Of a DNA stretch of 64,000 bases, positions 52,620-60,954 are shown in pieces. Each line of letters opens with the position of its first letter. The first letter of the stretch is position 1. The position numbers were made by a program, and so were the translations under genes. Origin of the DNA: JAHEEL01 sp963715255 (lineage in GTDB: Bacteria > Actinomycetota > Acidimicrobiia > Spongiisociales > UBA5794); assembly GCA_963715255.1 (NCBI GenBank), contig CAVQRN010000005.1, positions 62,001 to 126,000 of the forward strand, in the 5' to 3' direction. The notes beneath the pieces are model-generated. The model was not told the DNA's origin. It did not search any database and was given only the letters and a program-made list of their open reading frames with translations.

Positions 52620-54095
52620 ATGAACGCAACAATCACCTCAAGCGCCATCATCGGTGTCGAGCCGCACCCGGTCCTGATCGAGGCCCACGTCGGGGGTGGG
52701 AGCAAGCCAATCTTCATCATCGTCGGTCTTCCCGATGCGGCCGTGAGGGAGGCGAAGGAACGCGTGCGTGCGGCGATGGCGTCGAGCGGGTACAAGTTCC
52801 CAGCGAAACGAGTCGTGGTCAACCTCTCGCCCGCAGACCTTCCGAAGGTCGGCTCGGCCTACGACCTCCCCATTGCACTCGGCGTGCTCGCAGCCAACGG
52901 CAAGCTCCCTCACGGAGCGACGAATGTCGTGGCACTCGGCGAGCTTGCCCTCGACGGCACCGTTCGCCCCGCCCGGGGCGGCCTCAGCGCCGCTCTCGTG
53001 GCGCGGGATCTCGGCACGCGGTGCCTCCTGCCGCTGCAGTCGGCTGCGGAGACGGCGGGTCGCGAGGATTTGGGGGTTTGCGCGGTCAGGTCGTTGTCGC
53101 ACGCGATGGAGGTCGCTGCCGGAGTCCACCCGGGAGACGAGATCGAGGCGTTGCCGGGCCGCTCGGTTGAGATCCCCGATATCAGCGACGTGCGCGGCCA
53201 AGCGCCGGCGCGCGCGGCGCTCGAAGTGGCGGCCGCAGGCGGCCACCACTTGCTGTTCCGTGGACCCCCCGGTTCGGGGAAGACGATGCTTGCCCGGACC
53301 CTCCCCGGGCTGCTCCCGCCGCTCGACGACCGGGAGTCCCACGAAGTTGCGCTCGTTTGGGCCGCGGCGGGCCTGTCGCGTCCCGATCCTGCGTTGCCGC
53401 CCTTCCGGTCCCCGCATCACTCGGCTTCGATGGCAGCGTTCATCGGCGGCGGGTCGGGTGTCCCGACGCCCGGCGAGGCGGTGATGGCGCACCGTGGGGT
53501 CCTATTCTTGGACGAGCTGGGGGAGTTCCCCCCGCAGCTACTCGACGCGCTTCGGGCGCCGATCGAGGACGGTTCCGTTGTGGTGGCGCGGAAGGCAGCA
53601 ACCGTCGAATTCCCGTGTCGGACGCAGGTCGTTGCAGCGACGAATCCGTGCCCGTGCGGTTTCGAAGGGGACCGAATACACGCGTGCGAGTGCACAGAGT
53701 CCATGAAGGCACGGTACAAACGCCGCTTCTCCGGTCCGCTCTTGGACCGATTCGATCTACAGGTCGAAGTACCGCGACTGAGGGTGGCAGAGCTCGCGGG
53801 GCCGGAGGGAGAGTGTTCGAGAGACGTCCGTGTCAGAGTTGCTGCGGCACGAAGGCGCCAGTTCGACGAACGCGGACGGCTCAACCGCGAGCTGGGTCGT
53901 CGCGATCTCGATGCTCTGGAGTGGACCGGTGGTGCCGTCGCCCGGCTGGGCGAGGCCGCGGCCGGGGATCGACTCACGGCACGAGGCTGGGATCGGATCC
54001 GGCGCGTCGCTCGCACCGCGGCCGACCTCGCTGGATCGGATGCGGTTCACGGGGTTCACATCGAAACAGCGCTCAGGATGCGGGTGACGCTGTGA
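52620..54095 (+). CDS. comM: YifB/ComM-family Mg-chelatase-like AAA+ ATPase
   Basis: A 491-residue protein of the ComM family, which in transformable bacteria drives branch migration of incoming DNA. An N-terminal Lon-protease-like fold (IIVGLPDAAVREAKERVRAAMASSGYKFPAKRVVVNLSPADLPKVGSAYDLPIALG) precedes the AAA+ domain: GPPGSGKTMLARTLPGLLPPL, FRSPHHSASMAAFIGGG, GVLFLDELGEF, and a zinc-like CPCGFEGDRIHACEC segment, with a C-terminal Mg-chelatase lid (GWDRIRRVARTAADLAG). Overlaps dprA by four bases. Confidence 0.94.
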   Translation: MNATITSSAIIGVEPHPVLIEAHVGGGSKPIFIIVGLPDAAVREAKERVRAAMASSGYKFPAKRVVVNLSPADLPKVGSAYDLPIALGVLAANGKLPHGATNVVALGELALDGTVRPARGGLSAALVARDLGTRCLLPLQSAAETAGREDLGVCAVRSLSHAMEVAAGVHPGDEIEALPGRSVEIPDISDVRGQAPARAALEVAAAGGHHLLFRGPPGSGKTMLARTLPGLLPPLDDRESHEVALVWAAAGLSRPDPALPPFRSPHHSASMAAFIGGGSGVPTPGEAVMAHRGVLFLDELGEFPPQLLDALRAPIEDGSVVVARKAATVEFPCRTQVVAATNPCPCGFEGDRIHACECTESMKARYKRRFSGPLLDRFDLQVEVPRLRVAELAGPEGECSRDVRVRVAAARRRQFDERGRLNRELGRRDLDALEWTGGAVARLGEAAAGDRLTARGWDRIRRVARTAADLAGSDAVHGVHIETALRMRVTL

Positions 54096-54997
54096 GCGAT
54101 GATGCTCGTCTCCGCATGGCGTTCTCCGGGTTGCACCCGATCCGAGCGCGAGAGCTCCACGATCAGTTCGGCGGAGCGGCGGAGGCGACCATGGCGATCG
54201 AGCGTGGTCGTGTCAAGGCATCCGGGTCGATCCGCACCAATCTCGCGACTCCAGCGATTCAGCGACGCTGCGAGCTGGCCTCGCTTGGGATCGAGGCGGT
54301 GTTCCGCGGAAGCCCGGCCTACCCGGATCATCTCGACGTGTTCGAGGACGCACCCGACGTCCTGTTCGTTCGCGGCGCGCTGCCGCAACATCGCGGAGTT
54401 GGGATCGTCGGAACGCGCAGATGCACCGCATACGGGCTGGAGCTCGCTGAGGCATATGGAAGGGCGGTTGCAGAGACCGGGTGGCTTGTCGTCTCCGGCC
54501 TCGCCAGGGGTATCGATGGGGCCGCGCACCGCGGCATGGTGTCGGTCAACGGACCAGGGGTAGCGGTGCTGGGATGCGGCATCGACGTGACATACCCGAG
54601 AGAGCACCGACGCCTCGGTGAACAGGTTCTCGAGGCAGGAGGAGCAATCGTGTCGGAGTATCCGCCCGGGAGCCGCCCCGACGCGTGGAGGTTCCCGCCG
54701 AGGAACCGCATCATTGCCGGCCTCTCCGCGGCCGTCGTCGTGGTCGAGGCCGCCAAGACCGGCGGGGCGTTGATCACCGCGGTCAAAGCCGCCGAGTACG
54801 GCATCCCGGTGTTTGCGATGCCGGGAGACGTCGACCGGCGAACGTCGGAGGGAACGAACCGACTGATCCGCGACGGGGCATTCCCCGTCTTTGACCCGGA
54901 TGACTTGATCGAGGAGCTCGGTCTTGTCCATGATCTAGCTTCGGCCAGGAAGGAGTGTGAGCCGAGGGAGCTCGAGGTTCTTGACCTTCGCGCGTGA
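54092..54997 (+). CDS. dprA: DNA processing protein DprA
   Basis: Loads RecA on incoming single-stranded DNA in transformation; widely conserved even in non-competent bacteria. The 301-residue protein has an N-terminal helical/SAM-like part and the Rossmann core: VGIVGTRRCTAYG, VSGLARGIDGAAHRG, GVAVLGCGIDVTYPREH, SEYPPGSRPDAWRFPPRNRIIAGLSAAVVVVEAAKTGGALITA. The C-terminal winged helix found in longer members is reduced. GTG start at 54092, overlapping the comM stop (GTGA). A decayed piece of the same gene lies beside xerC. Confidence 0.94.
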   Translation: MSDDARLRMAFSGLHPIRARELHDQFGGAAEATMAIERGRVKASGSIRTNLATPAIQRRCELASLGIEAVFRGSPAYPDHLDVFEDAPDVLFVRGALPQHRGVGIVGTRRCTAYGLELAEAYGRAVAETGWLVVSGLARGIDGAAHRGMVSVNGPGVAVLGCGIDVTYPREHRRLGEQVLEAGGAIVSEYPPGSRPDAWRFPPRNRIIAGLSAAVVVVEAAKTGGALITAVKAAEYGIPVFAMPGDVDRRTSEGTNRLIRDGAFPVFDPDDLIEELGLVHDLASARKECEPRELEVLDLRA

Positions 54998-55050
54998 CGC
55001 CACAACCACCGCGGGATGAACAACGGGGTATCGGCGCTGACGATATCAGG
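54979..55050 (+). pseudogene. Remnant of an xerC 5' end after dprA
   Basis: The end of dprA and the 50 bases after its stop align, at roughly three bases in four, with 58158-58220, the sequence leading into and through the xerC start (shared TTGACCTTC, GCCAC, CGGGATG, CAA, GGGGTATCG in the same order and spacing). It looks like a truncated second copy of the dprA-xerC junction. Confidence 0.55.
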
Positions 55051-55108
55051 CACCCATGGGCGGCAAAGACGATCCCGAGGAGAGATGCGGCGAGTCTGTG
55101 CCGGTTCT

Positions 55109-55567
55109 CTACCTCTTGTTGTCCCCGAGGACCTTCGACACGAACGAGACCGCAGCGGCGTTGAAATCTCCTTGATGGAGACCCTGGGCCGCCACGACCC
55201 TCCCACCCTTGGCTTCGAACGCCGAACTCAGACCTGCAAGGGCCTCGGAGACCCGTGCAGTCACGTCGGCAAACGTGTGCGGGAAGAACGAGTACGTGCA
55301 GAACACGCCAACCCGGAGTCCGTCGAGAGCCGGGAGGGCATCGATCCACTCCGACATCCGCCTTGTCGGCTCGCCGCCGAACGGCGTGTCGCTGTGGAGC
55401 TTGCACCCAGCCACTACGACATCGGTCGCCAGCAGGTCATCGAGGACAGCTTCGTCGATTGAGCGAACGAGTGTGGCAACACCGTGGGCGGCAGCGGCCT
55501 CGGAGAGGGCATCCGCTGCCTGGTGGACCTTGCCTCGTCGGCTCTCACACACGACATACATGTCCAT
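55109..55567 (-). CDS. Flavodoxin-like protein
   Basis: A 152-residue FMN-binding-fold protein: MYVVCESRRGKVHQAADALSEAAAAHG starts with the first strand and phosphate-loop region (SRRGKV in place of the usual TGNTE), then DVVVAGCKLHSDTPFGGEPTRRMSEWID and LRVGVFCTYSFFPHTFADVTARVSEAL. Relatives occur in actinobacteria as flavodoxin/nitric-oxide-synthase domain proteins. Cytosolic; partner unknown. Part of the patch inserted between dprA and xerC. Confidence 0.78.
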   Translation of the reverse strand: MDMYVVCESRRGKVHQAADALSEAAAAHGVATLVRSIDEAVLDDLLATDVVVAGCKLHSDTPFGGEPTRRMSEWIDALPALDGLRVGVFCTYSFFPHTFADVTARVSEALAGLSSAFEAKGGRVVAAQGLHQGDFNAAAVSFVSKVLGDNKR

Positions 55568-55735
55568 ATGGCGACGATATCGCGGCGACTCGCCGCCGGC
55601 TGGACGAAACCGCGAACCCGAGAGCCTGGCAGACCACCCCGCCTATAGCGGCACGGGTGGGCGGTTTCGCATGCGGGGGTAGGAAGAGTCAAATTTCTCT
55701 GTCCGGTTTGGTGGGAGCGGCCGCATCCTATGGGT

Positions 55736-56057
55736 ATGACGACGCTCGTCAAGGGTGAAGTGTTCCAACGGTATGGGGTTGAGTTGACTCGTTTCGCAAC
55801 TTCGCTGGTCGGACCCGCCGACGCACAAGACGTTGTGTCTGATGCGCTTGTCGCAGCACTGTGGTCCGAGGGCTAGGGCCAGGTCGAGAACCAGCGCGCC
55901 TACCTCTATCGCACCGTCGTGTCCCAGGCTCGGAGCGCTCGTGTTGTCACTGTTCATTCGCCGGAAGCTGCGCCCGTTGATTCAAACGAGGAGCCAAGAG
56001 GACCTGGTTGCTCTCGAGGAGCTCATCGAAGCCGGGACGCTGGCCATCACCGTGTGA
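55736..56057 (+). pseudogene. Chimeric relic: ECF sigma factor 5' part joined to a dehydrogenase 3' end
   Basis: MTTLVKGEVFQRYGVELTRFATSLVGPADAQDVVSDALVAALWSEG matches region 2 of ECF sigma factors but is stopped by TAG at 55874-55876; the frame continues GQVENQRAYLYRTVVSQARSA, still sigma-like. From about 55926, in another frame, LGALVLSLFIRRKLRPLIQTRSQEDLVALEELIEAG is the characteristic segment near the end of zinc-type alcohol dehydrogenase/quinone reductases, cut off by TGA at 56055-56057. Two unrelated gene scraps are thus joined; neither can work. Confidence 0.65.
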
Positions 56058-56174
56058 GGCGCCAACCACCACTCGGACCACCAAATACGTCGCCGTATCA
56101 CCATTTCGCCGACTGTCCGGGAACGGCACTTCTCGGTGAGCGGGAGCGGAAGCCTTCGCGCGGGTTCCTCCGCC

Positions 56175-56984
56175 TCAGGCGGTGATGTCACGGCGGTCGA
56201 CGACCACCATGGCGAAGCACAGCAGGATCAGACCCAGCACCACCATGATGACGGCCGGTCGCCATTGGATTCCATCGAGGGCCCATTTCCCGGGAGATAC
56301 GTAGTGGAACAGCGAGATTGGGGCGATGGGTTCCAGCGGGCTCCAGAGGCTGGAGGCGAAGTTGAGGAAGTACGACCCAACGGTGAATCCGACGGCAATC
56401 GAATAGACGCGACTGCGCGTCGATGAGGCCGCCGAAGTGAGGAAGGCCACACCACCGATGAGTACCAGCATCGGCACCAGGCTGAGCGGCAAGAGGAGTG
56501 CCGTCACCGGCGAGAAATCGGCCAGGGCGTCGAAGAACACGATGCCGGCCACCGTCCCCAGATAGGAGGCGGCCAGGAGCACGACCACCCCCAGGCCCCA
56601 GGCCGTCACCCGGGCTGCCAGTATGACCCGGCGATCGACCGGGCGGGAGGCCAGAAACTCGATGGTGCCATCTTCGACTTCCCGCGCAATCGCCATGGCG
56701 GCGCTGGCCACGATCCATACGACGAGCAGCATCAGGGTGAAGGGATGGACGTAGCCGAAGCCAAGCCATCCTTGCGGAGTCAGGATGTTGACCGAGCTCC
56801 CGGTGAACACGTCGAAGACATTCATCAGCGAGCTGTCCTCGAAGAGGTTGTCGGGCAAGAGACCGGTACCGAATGCCTGGAACGTACCGGCCAGCAGCAG
56901 ACCCATCAGGAACAAGCCGACCGCCAGACTCCACCGCAAGGTGCGATGGCGGCGCCACGCAGTCCACAGCAACATCCCGAACAT
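56175..56984 (-). CDS. ABC-2 type transporter permease
   Basis: A 269-residue integral membrane protein with six hydrophobic spans and the conserved AIAREVEDGTIEFLASRPVDRRVILAARV loop of ABC-2 exporter permeases. The start (ATG 56984) overlaps the ATPase stop as TGATG, indicating translational coupling. With the ATPase it forms an export system of unknown substrate; such pairs near small regulators often confer drug or peptide export. Confidence 0.85.
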   Translation of the reverse strand: MFGMLLWTAWRRHRTLRWSLAVGLFLMGLLLAGTFQAFGTGLLPDNLFEDSSLMNVFDVFTGSSVNILTPQGWLGFGYVHPFTLMLLVVWIVASAAMAIAREVEDGTIEFLASRPVDRRVILAARVTAWGLGVVVLLAASYLGTVAGIVFFDALADFSPVTALLLPLSLVPMLVLIGGVAFLTSAASSTRSRVYSIAVGFTVGSYFLNFASSLWSPLEPIAPISLFHYVSPGKWALDGIQWRPAVIMVVLGLILLCFAMVVVDRRDITA

Positions 56985-57888
56985 CAGGAGTGTTCTTCCC
57001 GGTAGTAGGCGAGGAATCTCTCCTCGAGTGACGCTGTTGCCAGCGTCAGATCCTCGACGGGGAGATCCACAACCAGCCGGAGCAGAGCATTGGGGTTGCC
57101 GGTGAAGGTCACCACATGGTGACGGGTCGTTCCCTCCACGTCGACGACGTTCTCCAGCTCCCGCCAAGGCAATTCGATCGGATCGCTGAAGACGACCTCC
57201 AGCCGCCGTAGCGCCCGGCTCCGCACATCGGCGAGGGTTCCTTCGAAGATGATCTTCCCTCCTCTCACCATCGCCATACGGTCGCAGGTGCGCTCCACCT
57301 CGGACAGCGCGTGACTGGAGAGCAGAACCGTCTTCCCGTCCCTCGCCTCCTCTTCGATCAGCTCCACGAACGTCGCTTGCATGAGGGGATCTAGCCCTTC
57401 GGTGGGCTCGTCGAGGATCAGGAGGGGAGGATCGTGCTGCAGCGCCGAGACGATCCCCAGCTTCTGCCCATCCACCGCGAATAGGTCCGCACCTTGCGGT
57501 CCAGTACCTGCGCGGACAGCTCGAACCGTTCGAGCAGCTCAGCCTGGCGGCGCGGGGGCAGACTGTGCAGGGCGGCGAGAAGACGGAGGTTCTCGCGGCC
57601 GGATGCCTCCCCATAGAGGCGGACCTCACCGGGCAGAAACCCGATCTCGGACTGCACCGCTCTACGTCGCCGGCGCACGTCCATACCAAACACGCTCGCG
57701 GAACCGGCGGTGGCGTTGAGGAGACCGGCGAGGATACGGAGAGCGGTGGTCTTGCCGGCGCCGTTGGGGCCAATGAATCCGTACACGATCCCGTGCGGAA
57801 CGTGCAGGTCGATGCCGTCGAGAGCAACCGTCGGTCCGAACCGCTTCACCAGGCCCGATACGCTGATGGCCGGCCGCCCCGAGGTCAT
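56984..57888 (-). CDS. ABC transporter ATP-binding protein (one frameshift)
   Basis: ATPase partner of the permease: GLVKRFGPTVALDGIDLHVPHGIVYGFIGPNGAGKTTALRILAGLL (Walker A), then after a lost base at about 57465-57470 the other frame continues QKLGIVSALQHDPPLLILDEPTEGLDPLMQATFVELI (Walker B, D-loop) and LLSSHALSEVERTCDRMAMV (H-loop). The signature loop reads YSRWMGQKL, with Trp where most have Gly. Length 3n+2 agrees with one missing base. C-terminal regulatory extension follows the core. Confidence 0.83.
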
Positions 57889-57944
57889 GAAGGCACGTTA
57901 GCCGGGTGTTGTCGGGTGGCCACGATCGCCGTGGCTGCATTCAT

Positions 57945-58160
57945 CGGGATGCAGCGAATTGTGCTCAGTCGATGGCGCCGCTCGGCGCATGCAGGATTCG
58001 CCGTTGGGGGTTCCCGCCGAGGAACCCATCATTGCCGGTCTCTCCGCTGCCGTCGTCGTCGTGGAGGCGGCCTGACCCACCGCCGGCGAAAGGAGAGTCC
58101 GGCCGAATGGGAGGTTGCCGAAAGGCGTGTCTTGCTCTGGCCGCTCCCGATTGGGTCGTT
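57945..58160 (+). pseudogene. Decayed fragment of dprA next to xerC
   Basis: Bases 58010-58072 match 54690-54754 of intact dprA almost base for base, coding for the conserved FPPRNRIIAGLSAAVVVVEAA segment, with one or two missing bases near 58026 and then a TGA. Weaker similarity to the dprA GIDGAAHRG region lies around 57970-57998. No open frame remains. The 305-base gap between the ABC gene and xerC holds nothing else recognisable. Confidence 0.7.
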
Positions 58161-58193
58161 GACCTTCATCGACGATGCCACGACCATGACGGG

Positions 58194-59072
58194 ATGCGCA
58201 ATGGGGGTATCGATGCGGCCGTCGACGACTACCTGGAGCGGCTCTCCGCAGAGCGGGGGCTGTCCGGGCACACGGTCGATGCATATCGTCGTGATCTCAG
58301 TCAGTTCACGACGATGTGTCATCGGCTCGGTATCGAGCGCCTCGACGGTGTCGAACGCCGCACCGTTCGTCGATTCCTCTCCCAACTCACAACGCTGCAC
58401 TATTCGCGAAGGTCGGTGGCGAGGAAAGCCTCAGCTGTTCGGACATTCCTCGAAGATGCCGCACGTCGAGGAACGATCCCCGCGAATCCGGCTTCCGGTG
58501 TCCCGCAGCCGAAACGTCCCGGGACACTTCCGAAGTCCATCCCGGCCCCAACACTCAAACGGTTCCTCGACGATCTCGATGGTTCCGATCCCGTCGATCT
58601 TCGCGACCGCGCACTTCTCGAAGTCCTCTACGGAACCGGAGTGCGGGTCTCCGAGCTCGCAGCGATGACCACGCACGACATCGGCGAGGGACCGTTCATC
58701 ACGGTGCACGGGAAGGGCAACAAGGAGCGGGCGGTACCGGTCGGTGACCAAGCGAGGCGAGCGACCGCGACCTATCTCCAGAGAGGACGTCCTGTGCTCG
58801 CCGGGCCCACCAGCGGAGACGCTCTCTGGGTCGGCGTTCGGGGCGGGCCGCTCGACCCGAGAGGCATCCGCCGCGTCGTCAAGAATCGCCTCGGAACATT
58901 CCCCCATGCACTCCGTCATTCGTACGCCACGCATCTCCTCGAAGGGGGCGCCGATCTGCGAAGCGTCCAGGATCTTCTCGGACACTCTGAACTGGCAACC
59001 ACGCAGATATACACTGCCATCACCCGAGAGCATCTCAAGAAGACGTATGAGCGGAGCCACCCACGTGCATGA
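58194..59072 (+). CDS. xerC: Tyrosine recombinase XerC
   Basis: Chromosome-dimer resolution recombinase of 292 residues. The N-terminal SAM-like core-binding domain (AAVDDYLERLSAERGLSGHTVDAYRRDLSQF) is followed by the catalytic domain with Arg in GTGVRVSELAAM, Lys in HGKGNKERAVPV, HxxR in HALRHSYATHLLEGGADLRSVQDLLGHSELATTQIYT, the second His and the nucleophile Tyr in IYT. Start at ATG 58194 from homology. Overlaps the sigma-factor gene. Confidence 0.93.
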   Translation: MRNGGIDAAVDDYLERLSAERGLSGHTVDAYRRDLSQFTTMCHRLGIERLDGVERRTVRRFLSQLTTLHYSRRSVARKASAVRTFLEDAARRGTIPANPASGVPQPKRPGTLPKSIPAPTLKRFLDDLDGSDPVDLRDRALLEVLYGTGVRVSELAAMTTHDIGEGPFITVHGKGNKERAVPVGDQARRATATYLQRGRPVLAGPTSGDALWVGVRGGPLDPRGIRRVVKNRLGTFPHALRHSYATHLLEGGADLRSVQDLLGHSELATTQIYTAITREHLKKTYERSHPRA

Positions 59073-59830
59073 ACGCCGAGACGATGAACTCGCTGGACTC
59101 TGGGAGACGTTCAAGAGCACTGGCGATCAGCGTGCCAGGGAAGGTCTGATTCTCCACTTCTCGCCGCTCGTCAAGTTCGTTGCGGGCCGGCTCGGCTCCG
59201 GTCTGCCCCGCAACGTCGATCCGTCGGATCTCGTGTCCTATGGAACATTCGGGCTCATCGATGCCATCGACAAGTTTGAGCCCGAGCGCGGGTACAAGTT
59301 CGAGACGTACGCGGTGAATCGCATCAAGGGAGCGATCCTCGACGAACTCCACCGCGCTCGACTGGGTTCCCCGATCTGTTCGAGCGAGAGCCCGCGAGAT
59401 TCAGCGCTCGATGGCAGAACTCGAACACAGTCTCCAGCGCACAGCCACTGAAGACGAGTTGGCCGACCACATGGATATCCCCGTCGATTCTCTGCGTGAT
59501 CAACTCGGTGAGCTGTCGACCTTGGGCTTCGTGGCTCTCGACGAACTCCTCAATCCGGACGAGCGTGACTCGTCGTCAGTGCGCGATGTTGTCCCGGACT
59601 CGGGGGCTCTCGATCCGAGCGGATCGTTTGAGCGGGAAGAGACCCGGTACCTCCTCGCCGATTCGATCAACCGGCTCCCCGAGCGAGATCGGCTCGTCGT
59701 GACGCTCTACTACTTCGAGGGCCTCACTCTGGCCGAGATCGGTTCGGTGCTCAACGTCACCGAGTCGCGCGTGTGCCAGATCCATACGAAGGCAGTGCTG
59801 AGTCTCAGGAACCGTTTCATCGAGCCGTGA
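59047..59830 (+). CDS. FliA/WhiG-like RNA polymerase sigma factor (one frameshift)
   Basis: Sigma-70 group 3 factor. LILHFSPLVKFVAGRLGSGLPRNVDPSDLVSYGTFGLIDAIDKFEPERGYKFETYAVNRIKGAILDELH is region 2; after an extra G near 59356 the second frame gives RLDWVPRSVRARAREIQRSMAELEHSLQRTATEDELADHM (region 3) and REETRYLLADSINRLPERDRLVVTLYYFEGLTLAEIGSVLNVTESRVCQIHTKAVLSLR (region 4). Length 3n+1 fits one insertion. The position between xerC and rpsB is that of whiG in streptomycetes. The start may instead be GTG at 59065. Confidence 0.87.
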
Positions 59831-59869
59831 GTGCTCGCTGCGCTCACGGTTGTCGGTTCTGAGGCTTCA

Positions 59870-59926
59870 AGCTTCAAGCTGCAAGCGTCAAGATCGAAGC
59901 TTGGCTCTTGCGGCTTGTAGCTGGCA
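59870..59926. repeat. Tandem heptamers forming an imperfect hairpin
   Basis: CTTCAAG, CTTCAAG, CTGCAAG, CGTCAAG on the left and CTTGGCT, CTTGCGG, CTTGTAG on the right pair over about 16 of 21 positions. Lies 40 bases after the sigma-factor stop. A variant of the repeat family with a different unit sequence. Confidence 0.66.
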
Positions 59927-59972
59927 GCCTGTGGGCGTCGCGTGCCGGCTCAAGCTACGAAAGCCGTGCCCC

Positions 59973-59978
59973 TAGAAT
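59973..59978 (+). promoter_or_regulatory. -10 box of rpsB
   Basis: TAGAAT, with only a weak -35. It gives rpsB-tsf a leader of about 100 bases, exceptional in this mostly leaderless region. Confidence 0.55.
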
Positions 59979-60005
59979 CCAGGCAAATTCGCACGTTCAC
60001 TACAA

Positions 60006-60087
60006 ACCCCTGAGGTCGGATCGCAGACGCGGTCTGTGGGGTGTTCCGGGTGGGCGGAGGCGTGAACCCGAACACAGGAGGAACCAC
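60006..60087 (+). promoter_or_regulatory. Structured leader of rpsB
   Basis: Two stacked hairpins precede the AGGAGG site (60076-60081): ACCCC/GGGGT (60006-60010 with 60038-60042) enclosing CAGAC-GCG-GTCTG, then GTTCcGGGT with ACCCGAAC (60043-60051 with 60066-60073). S2 autoregulates its own operon in several bacteria, so this could be an S2-binding leader; that is inference. Confidence 0.45.
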
Positions 60088-60954
60088 ATGTCCGTGGTGA
60101 GTATGCGACAGCTGCTCGAGGCCGGAATGCACTTCGGCCACCAGACCCGTCGTTGGAACCCGAAGATGCGTCCGTACATCTTCACGGAGCGCAACGGCAT
60201 CCACATCATCGATCTTCGACAGACCCTCGAGCAGGTCGAGAAGGCGTACGCCCTCGTTCGTGACGCCGTGGCAGACGGTGGAACCGTGCTGTTCGTCGGA
60301 ACCAAGAAGCAGGCCCAAGGCGCAGTCGAAGAAGCGGCCAACAAGGCCGGTATGCCGTACGTCAACAACCGCTGGCTCGGCGGCATGCTCACGAACTTCC
60401 AGACGATTCACAAGCGGATTCTCTACATGCTCGAACTCGAGCAGATGGAGAGTTCCGGAGAGATGGAGTCACTTCCGAAGAAGGAACGCCTCCGCCTCCG
60501 TCGCGAACTCGAGAAGCTCCACACCGTGCTCGGCGGCGTGCGCGACATGAAGCGCCCCCCGGACGCAGTGTTCGTGATCGACGTGCTCACCGAGCACATC
60601 GCCGTTCTCGAAGCCAAGCGTCTCGCAATTCCGCTGATTGCGATCGTCGACACGAACTGCGATCCGGATTCCGTCGACATCGTGATTCCCGGCAATGACG
60701 ACGCCATTCGCACGATCCTCCTCATCAGCGACGTCATTGCAGAAGCAGCGAAGGAGGGACGCGAGACCAGGGAAGCGAGCCGGAAGGACGTTCCCGCCAA
60801 GGATGCTCCGGTCAAGGATGCTCCCGCCAAGAAGAAAGCCCCGCCGACACCGCCACCGAATGAGGTCGTGGTGCTGGACGAGATTCAGGCAGAGAGTGCG
60901 GCGGCCGAAGGCAGCAGCACCGAACCGGCAGAGACCATGGAGGAGTTGGCGTGA
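60088..60954 (+). CDS. rpsB: 30S ribosomal protein S2 with C-terminal acidic tail
   Basis: A 288-residue S2: MRQLLEAGMHFGHQTRRWNPKMRPYIFTERNGIHIIDLRQTL, GTKKQAQGAVEEAANKAGMPYVNNRWLGGMLTNFQTI, PDAVFVIDVLTEHIAVLEAKRLAIPLIAIVDTNCDP. After the normal end, about 60 extra residues include a lysine/proline repeat (KDVPAKDAPVKDAPAKKKAP) and an acidic end with VVVLDEIQAESAAAEG, similar to the tail of S16 here. Start with a perfect AGGAGG; upstream open frame is not coding. Confidence 0.95.
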   Translation: MSVVSMRQLLEAGMHFGHQTRRWNPKMRPYIFTERNGIHIIDLRQTLEQVEKAYALVRDAVADGGTVLFVGTKKQAQGAVEEAANKAGMPYVNNRWLGGMLTNFQTIHKRILYMLELEQMESSGEMESLPKKERLRLRRELEKLHTVLGGVRDMKRPPDAVFVIDVLTEHIAVLEAKRLAIPLIAIVDTNCDPDSVDIVIPGNDDAIRTILLISDVIAEAAKEGRETREASRKDVPAKDAPVKDAPAKKKAPPTPPPNEVVVLDEIQAESAAAEGSSTEPAETMEELA

